Of a stretch of DNA of 64,000 nt, positions 28,831 through 39,930 are shown one piece after another. The stretch is from Crotophaga sulcirostris. Its lineage: Eukaryota > Chordata > Aves > Cuculiformes > Crotophagidae. The notes beneath the pieces are model-generated. The model had not been told where the DNA came from, did no database searches, and saw only the letters and a list, made by a program, of their open reading frames with translations. Within the stretch, counting starts at the first letter, position 1. Each line of letters opens with the position of its first letter. The stretch is from assembly GCA_013397455.1 (NCBI GenBank), contig VYZB01000170.1, positions 10,900-74,899 of the forward strand, in the 5' to 3' direction. Both the position numbers and the translations under genes were made by a program.

Positions 28831-29639
28831 TTTGGGATTTAAGTAATTAACAGTTCAAAAACTGTCAGAAGAAGAGACGCTCCAGGCTGTTTCCATGCTT
28901 GCTCGCAACTTGAGGCCAAAGTCCCCCCAAACAGCACGTCCCTGTGTTGCAGACCATCCCAACCAAGGCTGCACGAGGATACACTACTCCATTTCCAAGC
29001 CTGTGCTGAGTGACAGTCGCCCAGCGGTACTGGGGAGCCAAGCCATCTGCACGCCCCTCCTGGGAGCTGCACACATCTGTGAGCACATCCTTTCTCATTT
29101 GATGCATCCCATCTGAGAGGTGGAGGCTCCTATTCAAACCCGTCCCCACTGTGCCCATGGCCATGAGAGAATAAAGCCACGCACCCAGAAGTTAGTTCAG
29201 AGAAGCAGTCACAAGTTTTTCCATTGATTTCCGTTCAGACTTCCAAAGGTACTTTTTCTTTTCTCTGTGTTTTATAAAGCTCTGCATTACACCTACTTTC
29301 AGCTATAAATAAAAAATAATCATGTGCATTTAACACTTATTAAAATTCTTTTTAAATTTATATGCAAACGAGGAGCAGCCACAGGCTCCTGGCAGGTTGC
29401 CGATAAAGCCCTTTGTTCTGCAAAGATCGTACACCACCGATGAGGCAGATAAATTTGTCTTCAGTGCCATAGTCTTGTCTTTGCTCTGAATCTTTTTTAT
29501 AACTACTGGAAGGTGTAGGTTGAGAAATGCTGGTTTGATTAGCTGGGCTTGTGGTTGGTCCCTTTTCATGCCAAAATCATTTAAGTGTTCCAGACGTGGC
29601 ATACACCCATGGAATCTACAAATATATCTCTCCCCAGTG

Positions 29640-29765
29640 CGTCATAATTCCTGGGGTAGTAAGTGATGAATCATCAGGATCTAATGGGAAGATAAGCTAA
29701 TTAGCATTAATCAGAGCTCCTGCCCGAGGTGGGAAAATGCTAGGTGAGCAGTCTCTTGGCTGCCA
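29640..29765. promoter_or_regulatory. Possible conserved noncoding element (AP-1/homeodomain-like motifs)
   Basis: Contains AGTGATGAATCATCAGG, AGATAAGCTAATTAGCATTAATC and a GATA core. Dense short factor-site words in unique DNA suggest a regulatory element. No direct proof is visible. Confidence 0.2.
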
Positions 29766-30527
29766 TTGCAGTTAGTTAATTATTTTATTTTCATTTATTT
29801 CGATTTTACAAATCGGGCTCTTCAAAGCTCCCAAGCTCATAGACTGGTAGTCTTCAGTGCTGTGCAAAATTTAACAGCCCTTTCATGTCCCTCAGTCTCC
29901 ATCCTGCCCTGATCTCACCCATCATCTCGCTTCTTGCATTGCCTGGGAGTCCACAGACCTTGGCTGGGTCACGTTGTGGTGTGTGATGGCTGCTGGACTG
30001 AGAAGTTTCACCCTGCAAGAAATCTGCCTGCAGCCCCCTCCCATTAAAGTTGTTGACTATCTCCAGAATTTATATTACTCTTAATTTATTGCAATACCAC
30101 AGAAAAGAGAGGTCTCATCCTGCATAGTAGGTGGTGATGAGAAATATTTCCCTTACACAGAGTAGTTGTGGTATCAGGCTGTGTACCCTTCTTTCCCCTT
30201 GGGGACTAACTTTTTGTAGATATTTTAAAAATTCATTTTACAGTGGTTTTCCTCTAGTAATGTACCTTCTAGTAAAAAATCCCAAGCAACAGGGATGACT
30301 TCAAATACTTTCTTACGTGTCTGCCTGGGTGCCAGCTGTCGTAGCCTGGTCAGGGCAGGGGTGTTGCAATCAGCATTCCCGTCTGTGGTGCAGAAGGATG
30401 AGGAATTCATTCTCAGCAAAAAGGCGCCATCCAACACCACCCTCCGTGACTGCTGGCCTGTTTGAAGGATTGTTTATGACAAATTCCTTTTTCGTATTGG
30501 CATCTGCAGTGTGCCTCTAGATTTTGA

Positions 30528-30637
30528 AATCATAGAGTTGTGGAATGGTGCGGGTTGGAAGGGACTTAAAGCCCACCCAGTCCCACCCCCTGCCATGGGC
30601 AGGGACACCTCCCACTGGATCAAGGGGCTCAAAGCAG
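30528..30637 (-). mobile_element. CR1 LINE 3'-end fragment, reverse orientation
   Basis: Begins AATCATAGAGTTGTGGAATG and continues GGGTTGGAAGGGACTTAAAG, then CCACCCCCTGCCATGGGCAG and CACCTCCCACTGGATCAAGG: the reverse complement of a CR1 3' end. About 110 bp remain. Confidence 0.85.
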
Positions 30638-33259
30638 CCTCACTGGGAGACAGGGGGGTGTGTTAGCAGGTCCCCGGAGCAAGAAAAATGAAAATACTTT
30701 CTTGTCTGTGAGCTTAGGATTCCTACAGAACTGGAGTCTGTGTGGTCCTTTGCCGTTGTGTCCAACGCACATCTTTGCCACCCAAAGACAGAACTGAGGT
30801 TATCTTTCCCTGAAACTGCTGGAGATCTGCCACTGGGAATGCCTTTCTTTGCTCTGGATTTTGCCATGATCCTGCAACTTGTAATTACACTGACTCTTCC
30901 ATTCTGGTGAAACCCGCCCCTTCCTTTTTTAACCGTGGCACACAGGGCTTCTTAGAGAAACCACCGAGAAGTTTCAGAGCAGTGTTGTGCTTCATGCACT
31001 GCTGGGGTGGGCCAGTGGGTTTTGCCTCTTGTTCAGAGTATAATTACTCCTTTTCACTTAAATACTGTTCCATAGCTCTGCACTAACATGGGAAAAAAAA
31101 CCCCCTAAACGACAGAACCAGAAGTACAGGAGCCCATGGCTGCTGCTTTTACTATGGTGAATAAAAATCCCTGGGCCAGCTGAGAAGGTTGGTAACCACC
31201 AGCAGATGTCATTGCAGCCAACACAGCTTAGGACACGTTGGGTGAGAACAGAGGCACTGCAGGTGTTCAGATAACAGCGAGTGGAAAATGGGAATCAAAA
31301 AATAAATCATGTAATCTCTGATTGCCAGGTAAGCTCATTCTTAGATCACTGGTAGCTGGTTTGTAGTAGATAGAGTAGATAGGAGGGATTAAATTCCACA
31401 GTACAATTTGTTTTCTGCTGAATAATTATGATTTATTGTCCCAAGCACAAATTATAGTAATTTAATTTTTTTTTAAAAGGAACACGCAAGTGGATTGTAT
31501 TTAATGGGCATAGTTGGGTACTGATAACCGAACGAGCCCAAGGATTAACGAGGGGGGCTGGTGGGGAGCTCCCCCTCCGCTTCGCAGTAACTGGGACGTA
31601 GCTGGGGGAGTGATGGGGTGAGGTGCTGGTGCCCACAGCCTGCATGGGGCACAGTACCTTTTCCTCTCTCCTTGCCAGGACCTCGTGGGGTGTTCCTGGA
31701 TGGTGCTGGGCCCGGTGCTGCCGGCCCCACTGGCCCCTCTGAGGCGAGCGGGGGACTCGGGCCTGCGGTGCGTGGGGCCTGGCTGCGCTGGAGCTGGGGT
31801 GGTGATTGTGGGGGGACTCAGTGCTGGTGTGTGTTATCTCAGCTTCCCTCCTTTGTTTTCTCCTTGGGTCTCCAGGACCAGGTAGTTTGTGCCCATCCCC
31901 GTGTTGCAGTTGTGTCGATGTCGGTGCAGCCTCAGCAGTAGTTTGGTGTCACGGCCTAAGCACCCGTTGGCTGCACCATCCCCTGAGCTGGGCCAGATCC
32001 GTGCGCCCAGCGCCGTCACCCCAAACCTGCCCGGGCAGTGACGTGCTGTCCTTTCCCATGTGGAGCTGCCCGTGCTGCTGGATACAGACAATCGAGACCT
32101 TGTCTTTTTGTCACCTCCTGGGGTTGAGTTTAATGTCCTGGAGTTGCGCTGCCAGGAGTCACCATGCCTTGTCCATAAGCGCCAGGTGATCTGTTGCTGT
32201 TTTCTCACTGGTTCAAACCTTGGTGCAGGTGACCTGCAGATACAGCGTGTGCAGCAGCTCTGGGATGGCCAAGGGGAGTGGATCATGGTTGCACCAGCTG
32301 CATGCTTTCTGTTAGCAAGGAAAACGTGGTCCCCAGCACACAGTCAGACTGTGGTGCTGCAGTGTGGAAACGAGCCCACCAAATGGTTTGGCTGAGCATC
32401 TCTGTGCCAACATTCCAGTGCAGGAATCGCAGGGTGTGAGACCTGTCTGCCCAAACCCACTGCCTGCAAACTGGAGATGTGCTGCAACTGCTGCTGGGAT
32501 GGAGGGAAGGTGTGCAGGCCAGGCACAGGACAGCTTTAACATGTGTGCTTGTGCACGTTTGTGCTCTTTCTGGCCAGTTTTTAATCCTTATACTTTTTTA
32601 TACTAACGGCTATATAGAGTGCCAGATGATACTGTTGTTGAAATCAGTGGCAAAATTCACTTGTTATAAAGATAAAATAAGGAAGAATGTTCATTAGCCT
32701 CTGTTCCTTAATAATTTCTCCACTCCTCTCTCTGGAGTCAGGAAACAAACAGTCAGAGAAATGGCACCAAGCTGAATGGGAGAGCTTGGTCAGTAACTGG
32801 TAGTTAATATTACACCATTGTGTAAAACGTATAGAATTTTTTTATGTAAAATCTCTTCACTGTGCGTGGTGGAGTTCACAACTAGAAGTGAGTCTGCTGA
32901 GCTTGATCTATCATGTTCAGATGCAGAAGATAACAGGTCTCCACCCTAAAAAAACGCTTTACAGTTAAGAAATGCTATTGCTGTTAAACTCTTGCTCCGA
33001 ATATAGCCCCATATGAATATGAAACAGTTATGCCGAGGCAGATAGATGTGGAGATAAGAGAGACTGACTAAAGGAAATGTTTTGCGGGCCGTGTCACCAG
33101 TCTCCTTGTAACACAACAAACAAGTGTTTGTCTTGTGGGAAGCTGCGGGTGGCTGGGGAGGGTGGCTCTCACAGGATCCCCGAGCACTGGAGGTAACTGG
33201 TGATGATGCGCCGTGGCCTTTGCTGCTCCAAAACCCAGCACCTTTCATGTGGTGGGGCT

Positions 33260-33390
33260 GGGAACCGGGATCGGGGCGGTTCTGCTGCCGAGCCAGAGCC
33301 AGGGATGTTGCACAGAGCACCTGCAGCTGCAGAGCCGGCGCGGGCAGGTACCGCCTCGTACCGAGGAGCGCGGCCGGGAAGTGAAGTGCG
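33260..33390. promoter_or_regulatory. Small CpG-rich patch in the large intron
   Basis: CpG-dense segment including ATCGGGGCGGTTC, AGCCGGCGCGGGCAGG and GAGCGCGGCCGGGAAG. It carries a GC-box-like GGGGCGG and stands out from AT-rich surroundings, immediately 5' of a CR1 fragment. It could be a minor CpG island or an internal promoter, and is too short to be sure. Confidence 0.22.
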
Positions 33391-33643
33391 TTTCTGAAAT
33401 TAGTAAATTCTAGTTGAAGCAGAGGTGCTAAAACGTTGCCGAGCTCAACAGACTGAAATTTCCTGCTGTTGTTAAACTTGCAGTTTAAGGTGATTTTCTC
33501 CTCCCTATACTATGCTTCTACCACACATAGCGTTGCAGAATCAGTGTGCCCGACAAGCTGAAAGCACCTTGTGTTGTTTGTGCATGCTTACAGACAGAAA
33601 ATGCAACAGATAAAACACCTGAGATCTCCCTGGCCAGGGAAGT

Positions 33644-33998
33644 ATAGAATCATGGAATGGTTTGGGTTGGAAGGGACCTCAAAGCCCACCCAGTTCCACC
33701 CCTGCTATGGGCAGGGACACCTCCCACTGGATCAGGGGGCTCAGAGCCCCACCCAGCCTGGCCTTGAACACCTCAAGGGATGAGGCAGCCACCCCTTCCC
33801 TGGGCAACCTGGGCCAGGGGTTCACCACCCTCATCGTGAAAAATTTCTTCCTAATGTCAAATCTAGATCTCCCCCCTCCCAATTTAAAGGCATTCCCCTC
33901 TCTCCTGTCACTCCATGCCCTTCTAAAAAGTCCTTCCCCAGCTTTCCTGTAGCCCCCTTTCAGATGCTGGAAGGCTACTGTAAAGTCTCCCTGGACTT
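33644..33998 (-). mobile_element. CR1 LINE 3'-end fragment, reverse orientation (about 355 bp)
   Basis: Starts ATAGAATCATGGAATGGTTT, runs through GGGCAACCTGGGCCAGGGGT and AATTTCTTCCTAATGTCAAA, and ends near GTCTCCCTGGAC. This is the reverse complement of the CR1 3' untranslated region, complete at the 3' terminus and 5'-truncated. It is homologous to the + strand copies at 42.2 and 43.5 kb. Confidence 0.92.
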
Positions 33999-36900
33999 TC
34001 ACAGTCTCTCAAAACATGAATGAACATCCACCAGCTCTGGAGATAATGGCACCTCTTTGGCCTTAGGTGAGAGAAATCAGTGGCAAAACTTTCATTGACT
34101 TTGTCATGGATTGAATCTCTGTCCTATAAATCCAATATCTCAGTTGTTACACTCCTGCTAAAAGAGGTCTGGAGATGTGGCGCAGGGAGTCCCTGTGGAG
34201 AGGCGAGTGCGTGCTGGGGAGCAGCAAGCTGAGCATACAGGCTTCATTCTGCCCTTGGGAGGGTCACCCCCAAACACTTCAGCTGGGGACTTATGGACTC
34301 ACCTGTTCTGAGATGGAGTTTCCTTCTAAATCCCATTGGCTGAATCTTGCCTGTGTTTGGGGATTTATTTCTTCAGAAAGTCTCAGGCTGCTTTATATCC
34401 TGAAATAGTGGAGAGAGACAGCCAAAAAATTAAAGGGAGGATATTATGTTAAGCAAGTGTTTTAAGAAGAAATTGCTTTCTCTGTGTAGCACCTCAGTTA
34501 AAACCAAGAGAGGTGTAAAAAATCATAATCCTTTATAGGGTTTTTACCTTTTGCATTCTAAGGAGCTTAAATGATGGCCGCAAGATAGATGGGTTTATTT
34601 TTTAATTGCAAACTTTGCAGGGAAAAATGTAAATCCTAACCCAATGGAAATACTGTTTTAATTGGATTTTTCGGCAAAGGTACAATCCACTGGTTCTGAA
34701 GAGCACTTTTACTTTAAAAAATGAAATGCTAGTAGAGGATTTGATCGTGTAGTAATGTCCTGAAGCAAAGATTTTTTTACCCATGGATCATTGTCCTGAT
34801 AGCAAGAGAAGTTTTTAATTCCCAGACTTCCAGAAAGCAGATGTGGCACACAAGGATTTCCAGCTCAGGCCCTAAATAATACCTAAGCTAAAAAATTGCA
34901 CTGTAGGCATGTGGAGGTTGTGTGCGTGTAGGTGTGGTAGATATATTTTTTTAGTATAATTGATGTTCTGTGTAACCTCAGTTTCATCATTCAGCAACTA
35001 CTGCTGTTGGTTATTATAATAGAACAGCCGATGTTACTAAGTTAAAGTGAAGTTTTTTTAAAAAGCCTGTTTTACAAAATGACCCACAGTTAAGTAGTTG
35101 ATCCTTGGTAGTAGGTTAAATTAGTTAACTGTCTGGTGGGGAAAAGATCTATGCCAGGAACTTGATATGCTGGATTATCATAGGTTCTTCCTTCTTCTTG
35201 AATTCTTTTTCTTCTTCATCTAAATGGGTCTAAATGCTGCAGCAGCTGTAGTGCATCAGCTTGTATGTCATGGTAACAGCAGGCACAGAATAAGACCCAA
35301 ATCAGTGAGCTCAACCAATGCCTCCCTAGAAACCCCACAGCTTTTCTTGTGTCAAAGAGGGCTGAAGGCCCCACACTCTCCTGGATTGAGCCCTGGAGGA
35401 GCTGAGAAACCACCCTCCACTTCCCAGCAGACCCCCCAGAATGAACTGCCTAAAGGAAAACAGTCACCTGCCCTGGGGACACTTCTGGTGGCACCAGCGT
35501 CAGGCACAGTGGCATCACCGGGGTCTCACGGCGCGGGCAGAGACCTGTGCAGGGCGGTGTAGGGGCTGCCTGCAGTTCAGCAGCCCTGGTCCCTGCCCAG
35601 CGAGGGCCTGGCTGTATGCACACCCTTCTGTTTGCTCAGTTCTGCTTGGTTTAACATTTCTGGAAAACCTTTTTCATGGAGCCCCGTGTCACAGCTGACC
35701 ACGGGGCAGGGTGAGCTCCCAGGGAGAGCTGTTTGGGAAAACAAGTCTGACCTCGGCCAGAAAAACTGGCATTTTAATACTTTTTCCCCTACATCACGTG
35801 CATGAAATCATGGTATCTCAAATTTGTGGTGATGGGAATGGACACGTTCTGCCAGCCACCGTGCTTGGGCAGCCCTCCCCAGTCAGGGTTGGACCGCCAG
35901 GACCCTCTTTGTGGTTGGCCAGTGTGGTTCACTTAAAGTAGCACAGTCCAGCAGAAGATTGCTGTTGCAATCTTGGCATGAAAATAGAAAGAAAGATTTA
36001 GGTTGAGCATGGCTTGCATCTGAGTCTTCTGCCTCCCGGGAAGCCAAGTGCATCAGTGAGCAGGTGGCTCAAAACTCTGTCCTGGACCTAAACTTCTCCC
36101 AACAAAACTTTGGAGAAAGTGCACCCTACAAAGAGTTGTGGTTTCCATGATTTTTTTTTCTGACAAAAATAAATGTTGTTGCTGAAAATTCCTGTCCCCA
36201 TACAGTCCTGGAACAAGTGGCAAGCTCCCATAGTAAGAACCAGATCATTAAAACTGTACTAAGATTTCAGCCCTTGCAGATTTGCGCCCATGGCTTCTTG
36301 TATTGAGATGAACCCCCAAACTCAAAGCAAAACCAAGTTGAAAGAGTGAAGTTTCATCAATTATTTTTCTCATCAAAACCATATGAATTTGTGACTTTCT
36401 CATTTTTTCAACATGAAGCCTTTGATCAGTTCTGCTTTGTGAACTTTTGATCAGCCTGGGTTAAGATGAAATCCAAGACTGAGCACATTTTGTGTAGTCT
36501 CTGGTTTCGAAGTGAAAATTTTTCATGTCTGTACTAAATGTGTTATTCCTGGACTGTTATTCCCAGTCACTCTGATAAAGACGTAGTCAAAAACTTAGTG
36601 GAGCTCTTGGAAGGAATATGCTTAGAAGCCAACCTGGCTGTAGCGGGGTTCATTTATTATTTATTACTTCGGATAGAGCAGAAAGTTTTCTCTGTTTCAT
36701 TCCTAGTCCAGGTTATAATCCCACATTACAGCACCTCCTTGTGCTGTATTTAGAAAACGAGACTTGCAGCCAGGGTCTAAAGTTTGGCAACCAGCTCTCT
36801 CAAAACTGCTTTCCATACTCAGACCCAAAGATGAAAATCATCTCATGACAATCTACTCTCGTAGTAAAATCTTATGCAATTAAATCTATGAATCTCAATA

Positions 36901-37479
36901 CCTGAAAAACAGGATTAGATGACACATGACAAGAGCCGAGTTAAAATATGTATGACTTCATACCAGCAGGGTAGGTAATCTTTATCATCACGAGTGTGGA
37001 GAAGATGGAATCGAGGCATGGGATGGGAATGGCACAGTGCTGGAGTTTCCTCATTTATTCCCATCCCTTCCCTTGAATGCCATCCTGAAAACAAACCCAA
37101 TAAGTATTGCTAAATAGATTATTTTGACAATAGTGAAAAAAAACATGGTAAAGGATCTGAAAAGCTCCCTGTATGAGTCAGGCATTGCTGTGGTGCCTGG
37201 TGCATCCCATCTCTCTTGGCTTGCTCTCTCATTACCTAGCGTGTCGTGGGGAATTAGGAAATTTAGGCAGCAGAGCTACATGTTCCACTTCAGTCTGAAT
37301 ACAGCTCATGTGCCAGGATCAGGCCACTCAGATCCAAATCTGGTGGCCCTGCTCCAGGAGGCTCAGGGAGCCTTCACCCCATGCTACTGGTGGCCACAGC
37401 AGCTCCTCACCACTGTGTGTAGGGATTAGCAGGCAAGCTCTTAAACTGCTCCTTGTTTTACATCTCACTGGAGGTAACA

Positions 37480-38050
37480 TTTAAGGAACTTCTAGAAGTC
37501 AAGTGGCAGGACAAGATTAATTAGGATTCCTTTCTAATCCTAATTACAATGATATTTGCTTCCCACGATAGGAGGCATTCATTACCATATGTATAAGTTT
37601 GTTTCTTTAGTCTGTCTGCTTCCCTCCTCCCAACAAAAAGAGTTTAAAAAATATTTAATACATTTTTACATTCATTAAAAAAAATAAACTCTTTTTAATC
37701 TGGTAAAAACATCAGATGGGCAGAGGAGAAAACCATTCAATTCCCTATTAATTTTCCTTGCTCTCTAATTATATGCAAATCCACCAAGCCCAGGTTTTAA
37801 TTCAGCCGTTCGCATTAAGAGATCAGAGAAAGATTCAAACTGGGAAAGCAGAGTTTGACGTATCGTCGGGGGCTCGTATGAATTTGACTGGAAGATAAAT
37901 TCCACATTTTAATTAAAATGTTTATTCCACTCTGCACAATAACGCTCGCTTGCTTTCAGAGCAGAAAAAGGGGGCATTAAGCATTAAAGGAACTAATTCC
38001 TCCTATCAAGAAAATTAGGATTTCTCCCAGGCAGACACGGGGTATCATCC
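37480..38050. promoter_or_regulatory. Long AT-rich block resembling a conserved enhancer, with an octamer
   Basis: Repeat-free run of about 570 bp with many TAATTA/ATTAAT cores (AAGATTAATTAGGATTCC, TCTCTAATTATATGCAAAT, TTTTAATTAAAATG) and an intact POU octamer ATGCAAAT at 37773-37780. CpGs are kept in TGACGTATCGTCGGGGGC near 37857. The density of factor-like words and absence of repeats is typical of deeply conserved elements. Called from texture only. Confidence 0.3.
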
Positions 38051-38514
38051 AGGATTAGTGGCTGTAGCATTCTTTGTAAACATGTCACCCTTGAAAGTGA
38101 GCAACAAGGAAAGCTGCTATCGCCTTACAGCTGCAGGGTGTCAGCAGAGCATCCCTTCTCCTCCAGAGGAGATTATTTTCCCTGTGTGTCCTCCACAGAG
38201 AGACATTTATCACAGAAACGGGGAAATAAGTGCAAGCGCAGATTAATATCCTGGAGGGATGACTCCAGGCTGGGCAGCAGCCACTGCTCCTCTCTCCTGC
38301 CTGGGATCCCCAGTGGTTTTGGGGGTCCCAGTGGGGAGAGATGCCCTCACCCCTTGGGCTGCCCCAAGTGACATCCTGAGCTGCAGCCACGCATCTTCAT
38401 GCTGTCCCAGCAGAGATGCTGTGGAAGGGTCTGGGAGAGACCCTGGAGGAGCCTCAGAGCAGCCGCGGTTCATGCACTCTCGACCATCCGTGTTGGAAGT
38501 GCACTTGACATCCG

Positions 38515-38760
38515 TATAAATATCAAAGGATTCACCATAGCAGGGAAATGCGTTCACAAGAGTGATGATAACTATTACAAATTGTCATACCTGGTTGTGT
38601 TGTCTTATCTGCTAATTAGCTGGTGTCTTGTGCTCGGGCATGGCTACATCTCACATGATAAAAGATCTTCTCTTGGTGTCATCTGCGAGCGTGCGACCTT
38701 GGTGGTCGTGTGCCACGAGAGAAGGCTCTCACTGAACAAGTCAGCAGCATTACGGTGTCA
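38515..38760. promoter_or_regulatory. Possible lymphoid-type enhancer: TCF/LEF and GATA-like words
   Basis: Contains the TCF/LEF consensus ATCAAAGG at 38522-38529, GATA-type words (GTCTTATCTGC, CATGATAAAAGATC) and CpGs in GTCATCTGCGAGCGTGCGACC. It lies directly 5' of a (TTA)n microsatellite. Function is inferred from motif content alone. Confidence 0.25.
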
Positions 38761-38762
38761 TC

Positions 38763-38797
38763 GTTATTGTTATTATTATTACTGTTATTACAATTAT
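38763..38797. repeat. (TTA)n microsatellite, imperfect
   Basis: GTTATTGTTATTATTATTAC followed by TGTTATTACAATTATT. Confidence 0.85.
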
Positions 38798-38930
38798 TCT
38801 TTCACAGGTTGGGGATTTCCTTTTGGACGGGGTGAGACACTTCTGGTTCGTTGTCTTTTTTTTCAATCAGTGATGTTCTTGCATGGTGAGGTGCCTCTGA
38901 GGGATGAGCTTTGAGGCTAGCGGATTGAAA

Positions 38931-38966
38931 AGAAATAGAGTGGGATGGGGTGGAATGGAATGGAAG
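38931..38966. repeat. Short GGAAT-type pentanucleotide repeat
   Basis: TAGAGTGGGATGGGGTGGAA followed by TGGAATGGAAG; related in composition to the array at 28771. Confidence 0.7.
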
Positions 38967-39643
38967 CGTAGTGCCCGCCAGGAGGGGCAGGCACTTTCCC
39001 ACTCTAAGCCTTGAGGCAGGGTCAGAAGACCTGTGACAGCTCTCCTGTCCAGGTCCCAGGGTGACAGTGGTGACACCCCCAGAATGGCATCCCCCACGGT
39101 GACTGTGCACCCCAGCACGGGTCAGTGTGAAGGGGCAGGTTTCACCCCCTCTGATGTTCGGAGAACCGAAACGCCTTAAATCACAGCAGGTTTTTTTGTG
39201 TTTTGTTAACTCACCTGTGCTCTTTCAAGCCCATGGGCTGGTTTTGTTTTTGTTTTTAAATGGAAAGAACAAACCCATCTGAGCAGCCAGGAGCCCACCC
39301 CTGATGCCCAGGGGATGTGTAAGCAAACATTTGCCTCCAGAAAACTGCATGGCACTGACACCTGGAGGGTTCCTGCTGGGCTCATTTGCTGGCAGATGCA
39401 CCCAGAAATCTCACAGGGTTTTCCATCTGCTGCTGCAGTGCATCCTCAGCAGGGAGGGGTGCAACAACCAGATGCCAAAGCCACCTCAGTTCAGATTCAG
39501 GACACAGCTAGGTTTCTTAAAACTGGTGAAAATCCCCCAAGCTTCCAATGCCTGAATCTGGGATGTGGCTCTCACAGTGCAAACCCTCTGGATTTCACTG
39601 AGCCAGGTTTATCCTGGCAGCATCAAGAAAAAGTGTGAACAAC

Positions 39644-39930
39644 AGGGCGAGGGAGGAGGTTCTGCCCTTCTTCTACTCCACTCTCATGAGACCCCACCTG
39701 GAGCCTCGTGTTCAGTTCTGGAGTCCTGAGCACAGGAAGGACAGGGATCTGTTGGAACGGGTCCAGAGAAGGCCATGGAGATGATCTGAGGGCTGGAGCA
39801 CCTCCTGTAGGAGGACAGTCTGAGAGAGTTGGGGCTGTTCAGCCTGGAGAGGAGAAGATTCTGGGGGGACCTTAGAGCAGCCTCCAGCTTTGAGGTCCCT
39901 TCCAACCCAAACCATTCTATGATTCTGTGG
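39644..39930 (+). mobile_element. CR1 LINE fragment with internal deletion
   Basis: Opens with the end of the CR1 reverse-transcriptase frame (TACTCCACTCTCATGAGACC, CACCTGGAGCCTC), continues through the 3' UTR (GGGCTGGAGCACCTCCTGTA), then jumps from GAGCAGCCTCCAG to CTTTGAGGTCCCTTCC and ends in CCATTCTATGATTCTGTGG. Compared with the copy at 42200-42656, about 250-300 bp of 3' UTR are missing at the jump. Confidence 0.9.
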
